64,000 nt of DNA from Psilocybe azurescens (taxonomy: Eukaryota > Basidiomycota > Agaricomycetes > Agaricales > Agrocybaceae), in NCBI GenBank assembly GCA_023853785.1, contig JAJIRX010000787.1:1-64000 (forward strand), in the 5' to 3' direction. Of the stretch, positions 11,097-23,526 are shown in pieces. The position numbers and the translations under genes were made by a program. The notes under the pieces were generated by a model that ran no database searches, had not been told where the DNA came from, and saw only the letters and a list, made by a program, of their open reading frames with translations. Numbering within the stretch: position 1 is the stretch's first letter; the number at the start of each line of letters is the position of its first letter.

Positions 11097-13194
11097 AGAT
11101 CTAATTTTCTTGATTTGCTGCGATTTAGATGGCAGCATTCGATTGCTGGAGTCATGTTTTGTTCTTTGATATGGATCTAGTGCCTACATTTTTAATTTTG
11201 TTTTTGTTCCTTTATCAACCAGGGGATATAAAATCCACAGCAGTTTACTGGAAGCAAACGACCAACTAGAAGTATACTGACCAATAGCCTAAGTACCAAG
11301 TTATAGTCCTGTTTTTGTCGCGCCCTTGAGTCAGAAAATGCTTATGTAACATGCGGAGCTTAAATATCGTCTCATTCACCCGACGCGATGACGCTATTGA
11401 AATTAATTTTGGAAACAAAGTAAATTCTTTCAGCTGTCTTGATACTAATTAAACTCTATGCTGAGGGGAAAATATTTCGTTGTCGCTTTTCGAATGGACT
11501 ATGGGCAGAAAAGATACACGTGACCCCAGACTTTGATTGGAGACTGGCAATTGGCTACCTCTTTGAAGCTATACCCAGTTTGCATAAATCTTTGCTTTGA
11601 CAAAAACTGATGTCTTATATAAAACTTCTTTCCCTTAAATTTGTGAAAACACTTCCTTCATGGCATTGGGCTGGGGGCGAGATAATTTGGAACTCTGCAT
11701 TTTACAGCACTTGCGGCATTATATTACGGCATTCTACTCTATGTGATGATGCCTCAGAAAACGACGTGTATCTCGCTTATATGTAATCATTTAAATTTCT
11801 CGCTTCTGCAACTGTATTCAATACAATGAGTATTAGGCACTGCTCCAAGTTATGTCTCTCTGTTTGAAAAACCTGTAGCTCCCCTGGCAGTTTGACTTTA
11901 TTATGCCCTTCATCGCTTGACTAATCATGGGATACCTGTGATACCTTCCATGGGACCTCAATTCTGCTACTCAGGCTGCAGAGTGGACTCAGTAACGATG
12001 AATTAGCAAATGACTCTCAGGAGACGTGACTGCCGGCGCTTACTGTAGTTTCTATTTTGGGTTGCAACGTCATCGATCATTAGTTGCACAAATTTTTGCA
12101 CCGCCACTGCCACATGTCTTTTGCTTTCTACAACTTACTCGGCCGACCTCTGATGAATCGATGACCTTCTAAGCTCCTTCTACGACTCTCATTGTCAACA
12201 CAGATGATATCCGCCATCTAATTATGCAGTATCAGGTCACGCTCAAGGTTTTTCCAACTTGAGTCGCTCAACAGTCAGGCAATAGAATGCATCCTTGTTT
12301 GATTTTCCGTGGTGCGCTCTCATGAGCTCAAAACTTCGACGCTACCTCTGGATACTACTTGAATCTTCTACATCAAACTCCATGCCTCTTTCTCCACTGG
12401 ATTTCTTAAGTTATTCTGAACCCACCTTGGCCAACTCTTCGAGAATTATCTGATAGACTTGATGGACCCAGGCACCTTTTATGATGCTGTGAAAGACCTC
12501 AAGAGACTTTTGCAACCGAAATAACCATAACCATATGTGATATTCGAATCTTGTTGTCTCTTCTCGAGGGGGCATAATGTAATAGTGAGTTCTCATTTTT
12601 CTTATTGTTGTCGGGGTTTAAATTTAACAATAAATCAGAAACTTGGGGTCGAGGGATATGTCCCAGTAATCATGAATAGTATTGTGGCATATCGGCTCTT
12701 TTGTGAGCTGTAATACCTGTTCTTTCGAAGCCGAAAATGGGAAATTTACAATTTATTTCTTCGGCGATGGATCTCCATTCTCGAAACTTCTTTTACAATG
12801 CATTCGTTTGCGCATGTATACCACCAAGCGTACACGAAGTATGGTGCCACCCAACCTCGTGGTTTTCGCGACAAAGCGGCGCACAATGTGACGATTTTGG
12901 TCTCCAGTTCCACCTAGACCATAGTGCCGAGATCACAAATCACACCAGCCGAACCGTTTTTCTAGAAATCACCGTTAAAAGCGCGCCGAAACACTGCGTA
13001 CAGCACACAAGGCTAGCTGTGCAAGATGTCCACCCCAAGTAGGAAAATACTCTTGGTATATAAAGAGCCACTGAAGCGCAGAACAAGGTATAATAGCCCT
13101 CTCCTCCCTATTCTTGCGACACCCTCCCCATCTTTACTTACTACTTCTAAGCCTTTTCTCCGCTCAACTCCAAAGGTCAATCTCCTCCAACGAT
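11097..13194. other. Gene-poor stretch
   Basis: No frame longer than about 100 codons and no recognisable domain is present across 2.1 kb. Base composition is AT-rich. The last 100 nt are pyrimidine-rich, as in promoters upstream of the next gene. Confidence 0.45.
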
Positions 13195-14018
13195 ATGTCA
13201 GCCGTGAATAGTGAAACACAACCAATTTCCGGTTCGGCACTATCACCTGAATTGCCTCTGAGTGTACCAGCAGTCCCGTTGCCGCTTGGAAGCAGCGTCC
13301 GCCCGCCATCCACACGTCCCAGGCCTCCAAATCCTCCACTGTCTAAAGACTTCTCCATCTTGAAGGTCGAGACAAAGCAGATGTCGGGTGAGGCTTTGCC
13401 AGCCGACGTCAGAGCCTATCTGGCACCGGGAGTGCAAATGTTGCTAGGGAGTCGCCGCGTCATGAGGTGCACTCTTTTGAGGCAACGAAGACGTGAGTTT
13501 TTAACGTCTCGTTTACTTACATAGAGATTTCCTGACAACCGAATAGGAACAACACAAGTACCCTCCCGTATTATGGGTTGGTTCGACCAGAGAAGGAAGA
13601 CATCACGTTCCTCATGTCCAGACTGCATGGTATTCAAGCCATCTACAAGAAAGCAGGCTCGGTCGATGAGCCAATGCTCATGGATCACGAAGTGCCGACC
13701 GTAACAACTGTGTCGTTCGTGCACCTGATCATGGATAACGATGTACTTGTGGACCATCTCGAGCGTGATCGCCGTCGCGTTCGAGCGCTTGAAGTACGCC
13801 AGGCAGAGTTGCAAAGATCGCAAAGAGCTCCTCCACCACCTCCGTATGAGAGCCATGGCTTTGAACTTGTGCACTCCTATTTCAAACGCAAGCGAGAAGA
13901 CGATGAGGAGTTTGATAGGCGGGCAGAGAAACGCGCCAAAGCCGATCACACCAATTCCAACATATCGTTCTATATCATGGGCATCGCCACCGGTGTTGCT
14001 TTCAAGTACTTGCTATGA
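13195..14018 (+). CDS. Hypothetical protein with C-terminal membrane helix
   Basis: The family is not recognised. The N-terminal exon from ATG 13195 is Ser/Pro-rich. The second exon starts at 13547 after a GTGAGT intron (13493-13546) that joins HSFEATKT to NNTSTLPYYG in phase. A frame change between about 13392 and 13490 is needed to connect the start to that junction, so either a further small intron or an indel exists there. The C-terminal half has a charged helix (ERDRRRVRALEVRQAELQ), a Pro6 run, a bipartite basic segment (FKRKREDDEEF, EKRAKA) and a final hydrophobic segment ISFYIMGIATGVAFKYLL. This last feature suggests a tail-anchored membrane protein. Function is unknown. Confidence 0.6.
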
Positions 14019-15287
14019 GCAAGTTGTCGACCAAATAGTTAGTGGTAGTCATCGTCATCCTAGATTCTTCTCTTCTCGTGTACCTGTAATTGTCATGGAA
14101 CAATACCTTTCATATACCCGTACCGTAGTCCGCGCCACCCAAGTCCTTTCCTATTGTTATGTATCATTCTTATCATCACCGGTAGTACAACACAATATCC
14201 GTCCTCCAATACTCGTTTGAATTTTTTTACTACGTCGACGATCCGCGTCGTCTACGCGTAAACAATTGTAGTGTCTCTTAAGTTTTATTCTTTCTGATGG
14301 GTAGATTGCATGCGAGTTTTCTGGGCGGTACTACCTGGGATCTCCATCGGCTGCGCTTGCAGGCAAAACCCTGACGAAGAATGGTCGAATGCACGTCTGC
14401 GCTCCGCTTCGAGCCCTCTTTGTACTGTTGCAAATAGAACGCGCAAAATTGTGTCCTCGGTCGCCCATATAACCACGGAACGGGCCAAATCGCTGACAGG
14501 GTGCAGCCATTTCCTCCGAAAACTCTCAGACCCACAACAAAGACGTCAATGAAAAACAAGACATAATATTGAAACAGTAATAATATGGAAAAGATCGCGA
14601 GGTATATGTTCTGTATAGAGAGTGAGAGAGAGTAAGAAAAAATAGTGCATAGAAATGGAAGATAAAGGAGTGTCAGTCAAACCTGCCCACTCTACCTCCA
14701 CTTCTTTGGCACTGTTTCACTACCTCCGCTGCTTCATGTACCGCGAGTATAGTCGGTTAGATGTATCTAGCTTCCTTGCCCGTTATTTCTACGTCTACAG
14801 TCACTTTCCTTCCTCCTTCGTCTTCAAGAGAGAGAAAATTACATTAAAAAAGAAAAGAAAAGAAAGCACATTTCAAAATAGAAAAAGGATAGCAAAAAGA
14901 CAACACAAGAAAAAAACATCCGCCCGGCCGTTCTCATGATCATCCACTGCCTACCTGCCCGCCCACGCCGTTCCGTTTCCGTCCCTAATGCTGATATAAA
15001 TACATGTTCATAGATCATTCAATGTCCCTTGATTTCTTCTGGTGCCTTCTTTACAACCCCACTTGAGCGGCGTTTATTGCTCAATCCCTATAATAACGTC
15101 CGCTCGGTCAGCTCCGTGTTCAACAAGCCGGTTCTTAGAAAAGCCTCTGCTGGTCGAAAGCATCGGAAGGAAATGGAAGGAGAAAAAGGTCCAGGGAACC
15201 GCGACGTCGACGACGAAGAGAACCGGGGCAGATAAATGGAGAGTGGTGATGTGATGAAAAATAGGAAGGAAAAGGAGGAAAGGTGCT
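14019..15287. other. Convergent 3' flanks of the hypothetical gene and IDP
   Basis: This is the shared downstream region of two genes that point toward each other. It contains an A-rich stretch at about 14840-14920 and no supported gene. Confidence 0.5.
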
Positions 15288-17453
15288 TCACAATTTGGGC
15301 TTTCGCGCGTCGAGCTTCTGCTGCAATTTAGCCTAGGAAGGGGAGAGAAAGAAAGGTGAGCACAGAAACCTTTTCGTGTCACAGAAAAAAAGCAAGACAG
15401 CGTACCTTGACAGCATCCAGGTAGAGATCAGTGATGACCCAGTCCTCCCTTTTCATGTTCTTTCCATGGATAGCAAGCGCCAGATCCTTGGTCATAATCC
15501 CATCCTGGTCAATGACCTCCACACACGCAGCCTCAAGATCCAACGAGAAGCTCCTCAGAGCGTCATTGCCGTCCAGCTTCGCACGGTGCAGCAGCCCACG
15601 GGTCCACGCAAAGATCGACGCGACGGGGTTGGTGCTCGTCTCGTTGCCCTTCTGGTACTCGCGGTAGTGGCGCGTGACGGTGCCGTGCGCGGCCTCGCTC
15701 TCGATGATCTGGCCGTCGGGGTGAGCAGCTCGGAGGTCATCATGCCCAGAGAGCCGAAGCCCTGCGCGAGGATGTCGGACTGCACGTCGCCGTCGTAGTT
15801 CTTGCATGCCCAGACGAATCCTCCTGAGGACTTGACGGCCTGTGCGACCATGTCGTCGATCAGACGGTGCTCGTAATAGATGCCTGCAGCCTCGAACTGG
15901 GATTTGTATTGTCTGTTAATCGTATTGGCACAGGTTAGTTAGGTTTTCCCTTCCGTTGTTGGTTTTCTTATTGAAAAACTAACCCGTCGTAGATTTCCTG
16001 GAAGATGTCCTTGAATCGTCCGTCGTATTTTTTCATGATGGTGTTCTTGGTTGACATAAACTGCGCAGTTACATCTCGATTAGCACTAAAAAAGTCATTC
16101 AGTGGGGCAGCTCAGTCTTACCAAAGGCATCTTCTTGGCCAGGGCCATTTTGAAGGAGGAGTGTGCAAAACCGGTTATGGACTAATATATCGATCAATAC
16201 GTCGAACACGCATAAAAGCGGGAGCTGATAAACGAACCTCATCAGTGTTGTACATGGACATGGCGACTCCGGGACCTTTGAAGTCGTAGACATCCATAAC
16301 TGTAGCGGGGGCACCATCAGCGGGTGTGTAGACAAGTTGAAGTTTTCCAGGTCCGGGAGCAACATAGTCGGTCGAGCGGTACTATAGGGCAAGGACATCA
16401 GTCAATGGTCAAGAAAATAAAGATGGAAAACATACTTGATCACCAAAAGCGTGTCTGCCAATGACGATTGGGTTAACCCATCCTGGAATGGGTTTGGGGA
16501 TCTTGGACAGGATAATGGGTTCACGGAAAACGGTGCCTCCGAGGATGTTACGGATCTGAGAACAAAAGGCTGGTAAGCAAAAGATATATGTCGATGATGA
16601 AGGTAGCACTCACGGTACCGTTGGGACTCTTCCACATCTCTTTCAGGTTGAATTCCTTCACACGAGCCTCGTCGGGTGTGATGGTTGCGCATTTGATACC
16701 GACTTGGTGTTCCAAGATGGCATTTGCAGCATCGACAGTGACTTGGTCGTTGGTCTAGACGAGTGGATGAGAGTAGGCCTAGGTGTTATGAACGGAGGTA
16801 ACATACCTGGTCTCTGTACTCCAATCCCAGATCGTAGTATTTGATGTCCAATTGGAGGTAAGGAAGGATAAGCTGAGCAATGCCCAGTTAGTGGAGAACA
16901 AGATGCGAGAGGAGCAAGAGTATCACACCTCCTCACGAATCTTCTTCCAGATGATTCTTGTCATCTCGTCACCGTCCAACTCGACAACAGGGTTTTGCAC
17001 GACAATCTTTTGGATAGCTCCCGACATGGTGTCTGTGAATGAGGCAGAAAGGGCAAGTAGTTAGTCTACGGAGAGTCTGGAGCGGATCTGAGAGATAAAG
17101 CAGGCAGGGTCGGAACGGGAGGCTAGGCAAAAGTATTGAGACGGGCGGAGAAGGAAAGGCAAAAGCGGGGAAGTAAGGCATGGCACAGTCGGATTGGCGG
17201 GGCTCCTTCGTCCCGAAGGCATCATAAATATGATTTGCACGGAGACACGAAGCAATTCGTTTCAAATCAACCAAGAAAAGAGTGAAATACGGAACGAGCA
17301 AGCGAAAATGGGCATCAGGTAACCAAAATACATACATTTGGAGCTGGCAAATCCTCGATGAGGTGCCGATAGCGAGAGAGCAGGTGTCCAAGCCCTGTTC
17401 ATAGGGACTTTTGTCGACAAAAGACGGGCATGGCGAGCAGTAGAGGACCACAT
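15288..17453 (-). CDS. IDP1: Isocitrate dehydrogenase [NADP]
   Basis: Oxidatively decarboxylates isocitrate to 2-oxoglutarate, making NADPH. Exons, in coding order: 17336-17453, 16929-17032, 16807-16872, 16614-16754, 16436-16555, 16238-16381, 16122-16181, 15984-16060, 15406-15912 and 15288-15332. Family blocks include [72 protein letters not shown] and NETSTNP. Exon 1 encodes a classical mitochondrial presequence ([12 protein letters not shown] ... HRGFASSK). Downstream of the 303-nt first intron lies an in-frame ATG (17027) that starts [13 protein letters not shown], a good cytosolic start. The C-terminus ends Pro-Lys-Leu, close to a peroxisomal PTS1. At a G4 run (15718-15721) the frame slips between ELLTP and [10 protein letters not shown]. 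One added base makes the long form exactly 461 codons. Identity is certain; the slip is probably a sequence error. Confidence 0.95.
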
Positions 17454-19369
17454 CGTCGGAAGCCTGATGGTGGTTGGGTGCGAATGGCAGGAAACCTGTT
17501 GTCCAACAAGTCAGGTCCCAAGCTTGTCGTTGTTTTGTCGCTGCGACTTTTGTGCGTTGCCTGTCCGGATGATATTCGCGATAACGCCGAAAGAGTCAGA
17601 GAGCAGGGCCGATACGACGCGTGCTTGCTGCGGCCACAAGTTGACCCGGACGTGAATAGGAGTTCAAGATCGTTCAAGTTGTCGACCACAATTATCAACC
17701 TCAAATATCTACAAAGGCTCTCTTTCTAACCCAGCTCAAACCACCGAACCTTTGCCGTATACGTATTCCCCGCACTATTTTTACCCCACATCGCCTGGCC
17801 AGCGGCCACGTCTACCCGGGTTATCGCGTATCACCGTGATCAGTCATCGTTGTTTCGTTGTCTTCAGCCGTTTTCATGTGCAAATACGTAGCAGATGACT
17901 TATTTTTTCTCACTTGCCACGTACAGTCACGGCACCAAGACCAATCTAGAATGGACTCAGATGCACCTTTTCCAATCGTTGCTCATCTATCGCGGGTTTT
18001 TTGCTTACTTCTAATGTTCTCTAGAGTGCATCTGTGATTCATCGCGAGGATACAAGAATTTCGAAGTCGCAACAATTCTCTCTCATCGAGTCTGGAACGC
18101 CCCTTACGAAGAGGATTGCGTACAGTAGCGCGACGGATATGTGTGTCGCCGCCTTGATGCGTAATGTGCAGCTCTCTTCATGCTATACATCTTGTTAAGG
18201 ATTTCCTTGCACACATTTTTCGATCTCAACATTTCGACACTCTCCCCACCTTATCGAGGCCAATCTGTATCAGGAGAGTCTCCAGACCAGACCAACTCTT
18301 CACCGTCTTTGCTCTATTATCTGAGTCCACCTGCACTTGGGATTTTGTTAGTTTTGCCAGGCAACTATGCTTCGTGAAGCAAGAGCTTGCTGGGTAATCT
18401 GACCGGAATCGATCTCATGCCCTTGTTTGGACCTCGCGGATTCAAGAGTCTCTGAGGACGAGAAGTGCTTGATCGATTTTTCGCTGTATTAATCGATCGA
18501 TAACCCTTTCCTACCTCGCAAAGCCGATCCCCAATCATTTCTGCATCGTTTCATCTTCTGGGACAGAGGGCCGATAACTGTGGTAATTATTTTTCACAAT
18601 AGCTCCCCAGATTCGTTTGCACACGTTCATAAGCCCTGACCTTGTTTTGGACGGTGTTCTAGTTCCAGCGGTGATATTGGAAGTTGGAGACGTATCACAA
18701 CTAAATAAGCTCAGGCCATTGGGTCTAGAGACTGGTTTCCGAACACACTCATCTTCTCAACAGAACACACCAACACGTTATGTGGGGAATCATGGAGGAC
18801 ATACCACAGGGTCGATTTTTGGAAAACTCCGTCTTGATGGGATTTCTGAACAGTTTGGCTTCGATTGGGAAGCGATAACTAAGACAAAGTTGGACTCTCT
18901 GCACTGCGTACTATATGAGGCAGAGGTATAACACAATCAAATAATTGTAAGAGTAGGCGCCGATGTAGTCTTTCATGGCTATGCCAGGTCCGACATTGAA
19001 GTCGACGACAAATAAGTAGTAGAAGGACTTACTAGGACTCCTCATTTTAATATCTGTACTGATTTTCTATAAAGCTACGGCGTTTAAAGGTCAGAAAACA
19101 ATTAATTTGCTCGCTGCTTGGAATCAAAAAATCCTGTGTGACACCACCTGTGCGTCCGACGCGCATTGTCACGTCACCGGGTCTTAAGCACATCACGTTC
19201 GCGTGCCCACACGGCTCCAACACGGCACTGCTCTTAGATCTTGTCCCGAATTCCAACATATGCGAGTCAGTGGAACACTTCTGGCTTTATGCTTCTGATC
19301 CTTGAACGTGAACTTTGCATTGGGTTTTGATTTTATCCTAAATTCAAGACTTCCCACGACAATTCCACA
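17454..19369. other. Intergenic region: IDP promoter side and unknown sequence
   Basis: The left part is the IDP 5' flank. A 104-codon frame at 18617-18931 (+) has no recognisable motif or supporting splice sites. Nothing else is supported. Confidence 0.45.
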
Positions 19370-21415
19370 ATGTTCTTGCATCACGGTTCAACTCAAAAAC
19401 GCAAAGTCCATTTGCCACGCGCTGCTCAGTTCGAGCAACAGACTGACGTACCACAGCCAAAAGAAGACGTGCTCGACATCCGGCCTCCAAGTAAAAAGCG
19501 AAAGAATGCCGCAAAAGATGCGTCGAGGCAGCCGTTGAATAAGAAACCGGCGCAATCGGTATGTGTTGTTAACGAAAGCATTTCGCTTCCAAAACTGAAA
19601 TTTCATTGCGTCAAGGCTCAAAGGAAAAGCTGAGGAATTAATTTAAATTCCTTTAGTGCCATGGCTCAAATCTTACAGCAGGTAGAAGAAGGGCCAACAA
19701 GTTTTCAATCAATCCCTACAGAGATCTTGTTCTGGTATGTTTTGCTCAAGCCTCAACGTTAGCCCAATGGCTCAAGATGGAAATATTTTCGACATTAACT
19801 AGATCTTTGAACAAGTCAATCCCAATTATCTGCTCAATCTCTTGTGTATATCGAAGGTCTTCCGTGTTATTCTCAGAAGTAAAGCATCATGCTCGATTTG
19901 GGAGTAATCTAGGTCTTATATACCCGGGATACGCACTTTCCTCACGGTGTTTGCTCGTAAGTTTTCCATCAAACTATACTCAGATGTTGAATCTTACAAG
20001 CTGCGGGGCTTAACGCTAAAGATAAATCGAATGCAACCACTCATCGGTATCTTGCAGTTCATCGGACATGGCAAGAGGAACATAAAAACAGTGAAGACAA
20101 TATAAAAGATAGAACGAAGTGGGCCAACACTAAAATTGAAGAACGAAAGGTTATAGAAGCAGTAATACCCTTTCGTATCTTCCCGCGTCAATGAGCTGAT
20201 TTGCCGTTTTGTCAAGCACGTTGAGAGGTGTGAAACTGGGCCGGGCAATGTCAAAAGGATCTGATAGCTCAAAGAGTGTAACTGTAAGTTACTGGTCTTG
20301 ATATCTGGATTCACAATATGTTCAGTCCTTCACAGCGTCTTTAATCACGTCAAAGCCTTGGGCTGGGAGGACGAACTCAGCCGAATCGCCGATTCGTGTG
20401 AAGTAGGTCAGAGTATAGGTTGCGTCAAAAGGCCTGCTCGAAGGTTATTACAGAAGCTGGTAAGTCCTTTCGCAAACATGATGGAGCTCTCTGATAACTC
20501 AACTGTGACTTATCATATCTTAGATCTTGTAGGCCTGGAGCCGCACCTCGTCGATCACATGTTCTGACTGCAGGAACAATGACTAAGGACTAAGCGCTAT
20601 GACCTTCTCAGGAAAAGATTACTGGTGTTGATTGAAGCCATCAAAGCCAGCAAGCTGGATCTTCCCCAAACGCGCTGGTTCCTGATGTTGCCGACATCTT
20701 CGTGCACCCGGTTGTGCAGGATATCATAAATGACACTGCACATGAGGATTTCTTGATAACCCATCTCGATCCTATGTGTGCGATGTCTCCAGAAACATGT
20801 CTGGAATGGCAGCACGAAACGGAAGTTAAATTGATGTCTATCATGTCGTCCGAATGTGATAAATATCACGCTTTCGATCTGACTAAGGTATTACATCTCT
20901 CCACCCCAGTCTTCTCCTGCGACCGTTGCCTTGATTGGCGCTGGATAGACGACGGAGACGACGGTCTCCTGCAGTATCCTAGAGTTTTTATCCACGAACA
21001 TACAAGCCACGAGGACTACCCGCATAAAAATCCTTTCGTTCCGATATGGACTTATTGCGTCACCGTTTCAATAAATCTCGTTAGGGAACACGTTGCCGGA
21101 TCAACTTTCGGAAAGATTGCTCCGTCATTCTATCAGACCTGCTCACAGAATTTGATTTTGACTCGAAGGTGACAACAGCAGCGGAAATGGACTCCATTGA
21201 TCCCATTTTTAACTGCGTCTCATGTAACCTTCCCCGCCTGGGTCGCGCTACAATGAAGTGCAGGATGGTGGTAAGTCTTCGTCGTGATTATTTCGACGCA
21301 CCGGGGTTAGAGTGGTTAGTAGTGCATGTTAATGCTTATCTATTCTCTGCTCGAGCGGGCTGGATCTGGAAATCGATCATCGAGTGGACCCTGAAATAGC
21401 AGTTTATATCGCCGA
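19370..21415 (+). CDS. Divergent F-box-type protein, probably degenerate or with indels
   Basis: The first exon (ATG 19370) encodes a basic region (PPSKKRKNAAKDASRQP) and ends at a GTATGT donor at 19559. The next exons give FQSIPTEILFW and NYLLNLLCISKVFRVILRSK, a recognisable F-box helix pattern of agaricomycete proteins. Further downstream come a charged helix (TWQEEHKNSEDNIKDRTK), RFNHVKALGWEDELSRIAD and NALVPDVADIFVHPVV, the usual order in this family. A CxxC pair (FSCDRC) and a second (CVSCNLP) resemble its C-terminal zinc-ribbon-like part. The frame slips at C4 (20664-20667) between KLDLPQT and NALVPDV, where one extra C would restore it; other breaks occur near 19900 and 20200. Role as an SCF adaptor is inference. 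The downstream end is approximate. Confidence 0.5.
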
Positions 21416-22034
21416 GATGATTCTACTTTGTCGAATTGCTCCAACTCGACTCGCCCCAGGAAAGTTAAGTCAAGAAACACTCGCCTCATGTCTTTAATTC
21501 CCACCTGCGTTATCGCGCGATTCCAGTGATATAAGCGCCCACAGCACACCTTGAAGGCAGTGCCTATCACTCGATCGGACTATTTCCACTCATGTTGATG
21601 GCAAGTATAGACTCTGTTTAAATTATATATGCATCGTTTTGAAAGGCTGATACAAAGGATCGCTGTATTGACTGCTTTGGCAAGTCGAAAGGGCATGGAC
21701 TAGATCACTTTTTCATTTAGACTTTTCTTTCTATTCTTTGCTCTGGTTATTCTGTATTTCATAATGGGCCTCGCCATTGGGGCCGCGTCGCACTACTAGC
21801 GACAATCCACATTTTTATCTCGCGACTACGCCGAAGGCGGATGGATAATATCTAAAAATAATAGACCGGTGCTCACGCTAGTTCCGGAAGAAAACATGAA
21901 ACAAGAGCTTTGGGAATAAGCTTAATCATGAACATTCAAGTATGTTTAACTCAATCTAAAACATAGAATGTGAATTTAGATATCTTGATAGCTGGGCTGA
22001 TGTCCGAGCTATGCGCAGCTTACATGTGTGGAAT
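21416..22034. other. Intergenic, AT-rich
   Basis: No gene is supported. The stretch lies between the F-box-type gene and the SnoaL-like promoter. Confidence 0.4.
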
Positions 22035-22056
22035 ATGGAAAATGATATAAAGGATG
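22035..22056 (+). promoter_or_regulatory. Conserved TATA region of SnoaL-like copy 1
   Basis: ATGATATAAAGGATGGG lies about 130 nt upstream of the start codon. Nearly the same sequence, inverted, lies upstream of copy 2 (about 24050-24075). Both are followed by a GTAAG donor and a TTTCAG acceptor before the ATG, suggesting a conserved 5'-UTR intron. Confidence 0.5.
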
Positions 22057-22180
22057 GGCGAGAGGACTTCATTAATATTCTTTAAGCACTACATTTTGTA
22101 TTGTCGGTAAGAAAACCAAAAGAAAGCCCTTGATTAATCCGACCGGAAAGGCTCACAAAGTCGCTTTCAGTAGTCCAGAA

Positions 22181-22587
22181 ATGTCAACTGAAGCCACTCG
22201 GAAAATTGCTCAAGAATGGATTGGCTATGTCCAAGACAATCACTACGAGAAACTCGATGCACTCGCCGCCCCAGATGCTAACTGGTGGGTTGCAGGACTA
22301 AAGGAAAAGATCCCCATTGCAGGGGATATGCCTTACACTCAACGTCGCAAAGCCACACAAGACCTCGCTTCGGGGGCGAGAAAAGTACCACGAATCTGGT
22401 CGGGTTGACGGTTGAAGATAATGTGGCTGTCCTTGAAGTCTTTAGGACTCTCGATGGACCTGGAAATAAGCATTACGAGACCTACGCAATTGTGAAGCTG
22501 ATGGTGGTCAATGGAAAGATTCAGGAGGTTAGGGAGTACATTGATTTCTTTTCTCTTTATAAATATCTTGGTATTCCGGGATTCTAA
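22181..22587 (+). pseudogene. SnoaL/NTF2-like protein, copy 1, frameshifted
   Basis: The product is nearly identical to the intact copy at 23527-23934: MSTEATRKIAQEWIGYVQDN, then DANWWVAGLKEKIPIAGDMP, then NVAVLEVFRTLDGPGNKHYE, and a KYLGIPGF terminus. It has the size and layout of the SnoaL-like/NTF2-like fold, small alpha+beta barrels used as cyclases, isomerases or ligand binders; no specific reaction can be assigned. Compared with copy 2, one C is missing at 22377 (cgggggcgag against cgggggccgag). This shifts the frame after DLASGA and ends the protein early. The rest of the gene is intact, so the loss is recent or is a sequencing error. Confidence 0.75.
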
Positions 22588-23019
22588 TAGGATAGAACGT
22601 CCTAATGTTGTGTTAGCTACCCAGATAGAGATATATAGGATTCACATATGTAACGAGTCCTATATATATAGATGACCGTTTTCAAGCTATGTATATTTAG
22701 CACTGGTCACTAAGCATCGCCGACACACTCAGTGTGAATCTCAGCCATTGAAGTTCCTTTATATTCGAACATTGAAGTCACTTATAACAAACTACATCCT
22801 GTCTCAGTTTCTTGCGCCCAGTCTTTATTAACCTCTCATCGTTTGGTTATTTGTATTGTTCTGGTTAAAGCGAACCGGCCGGTGTATTTTGAAGAAATAC
22901 CTCATGCCTAACGCTGACTCCACAAAACTCATACAGAATCCCAGTGCAATAGGACCCAGGTTACTCAAGAGGCAACACCATTGCCTCGTCCATCATTCAT
23001 TGAAAAGAACTATGGATGT
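22588..23019. other. Downstream flank of SnoaL-like copy 1
   Basis: AT-rich with ta-repeats near 22630-22690 and no supported gene. From about 22930 it becomes similar to the segment starting near 24620, part of the duplicated block described separately. Confidence 0.4.
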
Positions 23020-23440
23020 CTATTCAGAGTCTGACACGGGCCAACGCCTCAAATATTATCAGGATTCTAGAGTGGAGAATCGACGTCTTGCATTGCAAGG
23101 AGCTCTACTGCCATTTGAACTTTTATCTTCTTTTTTCCATTCCTTCCAGCTATTGTGGCATATACAAAGATGTTATGGAAGGCCGCATTACAGAAGTCAC
23201 TGCTATACGATATGCTTCACAGGTCTGCATGCCATGTGGCTCTTCGGTACCCTGATCTTTGGGAATGGTGGTCAATATAGAACTCGGCATGGGTGGAAAA
23301 CTCTTGCGTCGGTCGAATCCTGGACCTTTAGTCAACACAGTCATTTTCGGCCACGAGTTATACCTCACGCCGAAGTGAATTAGTAGTTTTGAAAGAGATC
23401 CGTCACATCCGAGATTTAATTGGCGACTCAATTAAGTCGG
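23020..23440 (-). pseudogene. BTB-like gene remnant, copy A
   Basis: Read on the minus strand, it contains SILTTIPKDQGTEEPHGMQT and CEAYRIAVTSVMRPSITSLY. It ends in WPVSDSE followed by a stop at 23020-23022. A paralogous end (WSVSSSE plus stop) lies at 24691, and the DNA of the two is alignable over about 110 nt. The layout (a TFP/TIP-x-W motif, then an ExYRIA helix) resembles the C-terminal half of agaricomycete BTB/POZ proteins. That assignment is tentative. No full-length frame can be assembled, so this is probably a decayed gene. Confidence 0.35.
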
Positions 23441-23526
23441 TGTCTAATGAAACAAGAATCGATAAAGTTGGTCAAAAGGTACGATTTATGCCAGGCCGAC
23501 AACTGTCCAACGTTCTACGTAGATGA

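Noticed and set aside
15376..15807. 140-codon plus-strand frame
   Set aside because: It mirrors the well-identified IDP exon on the minus strand.
16969..17451. 160-codon minus-strand frame spanning the IDP intron
   Set aside because: It reads through exon 1, the intron and exon 2 in a frame unrelated to the enzyme; the presequence frame is one base away.
18617..18931. 104-codon plus-strand frame
   Set aside because: No recognisable motif, no splice partners and no paralogue in the window.
22856..23383. 175-codon plus-strand frame
   Set aside because: Composition is unlike a real protein, and the paralogous segment at 24.6 kb does not keep this frame; the minus-strand ending is the conserved one.
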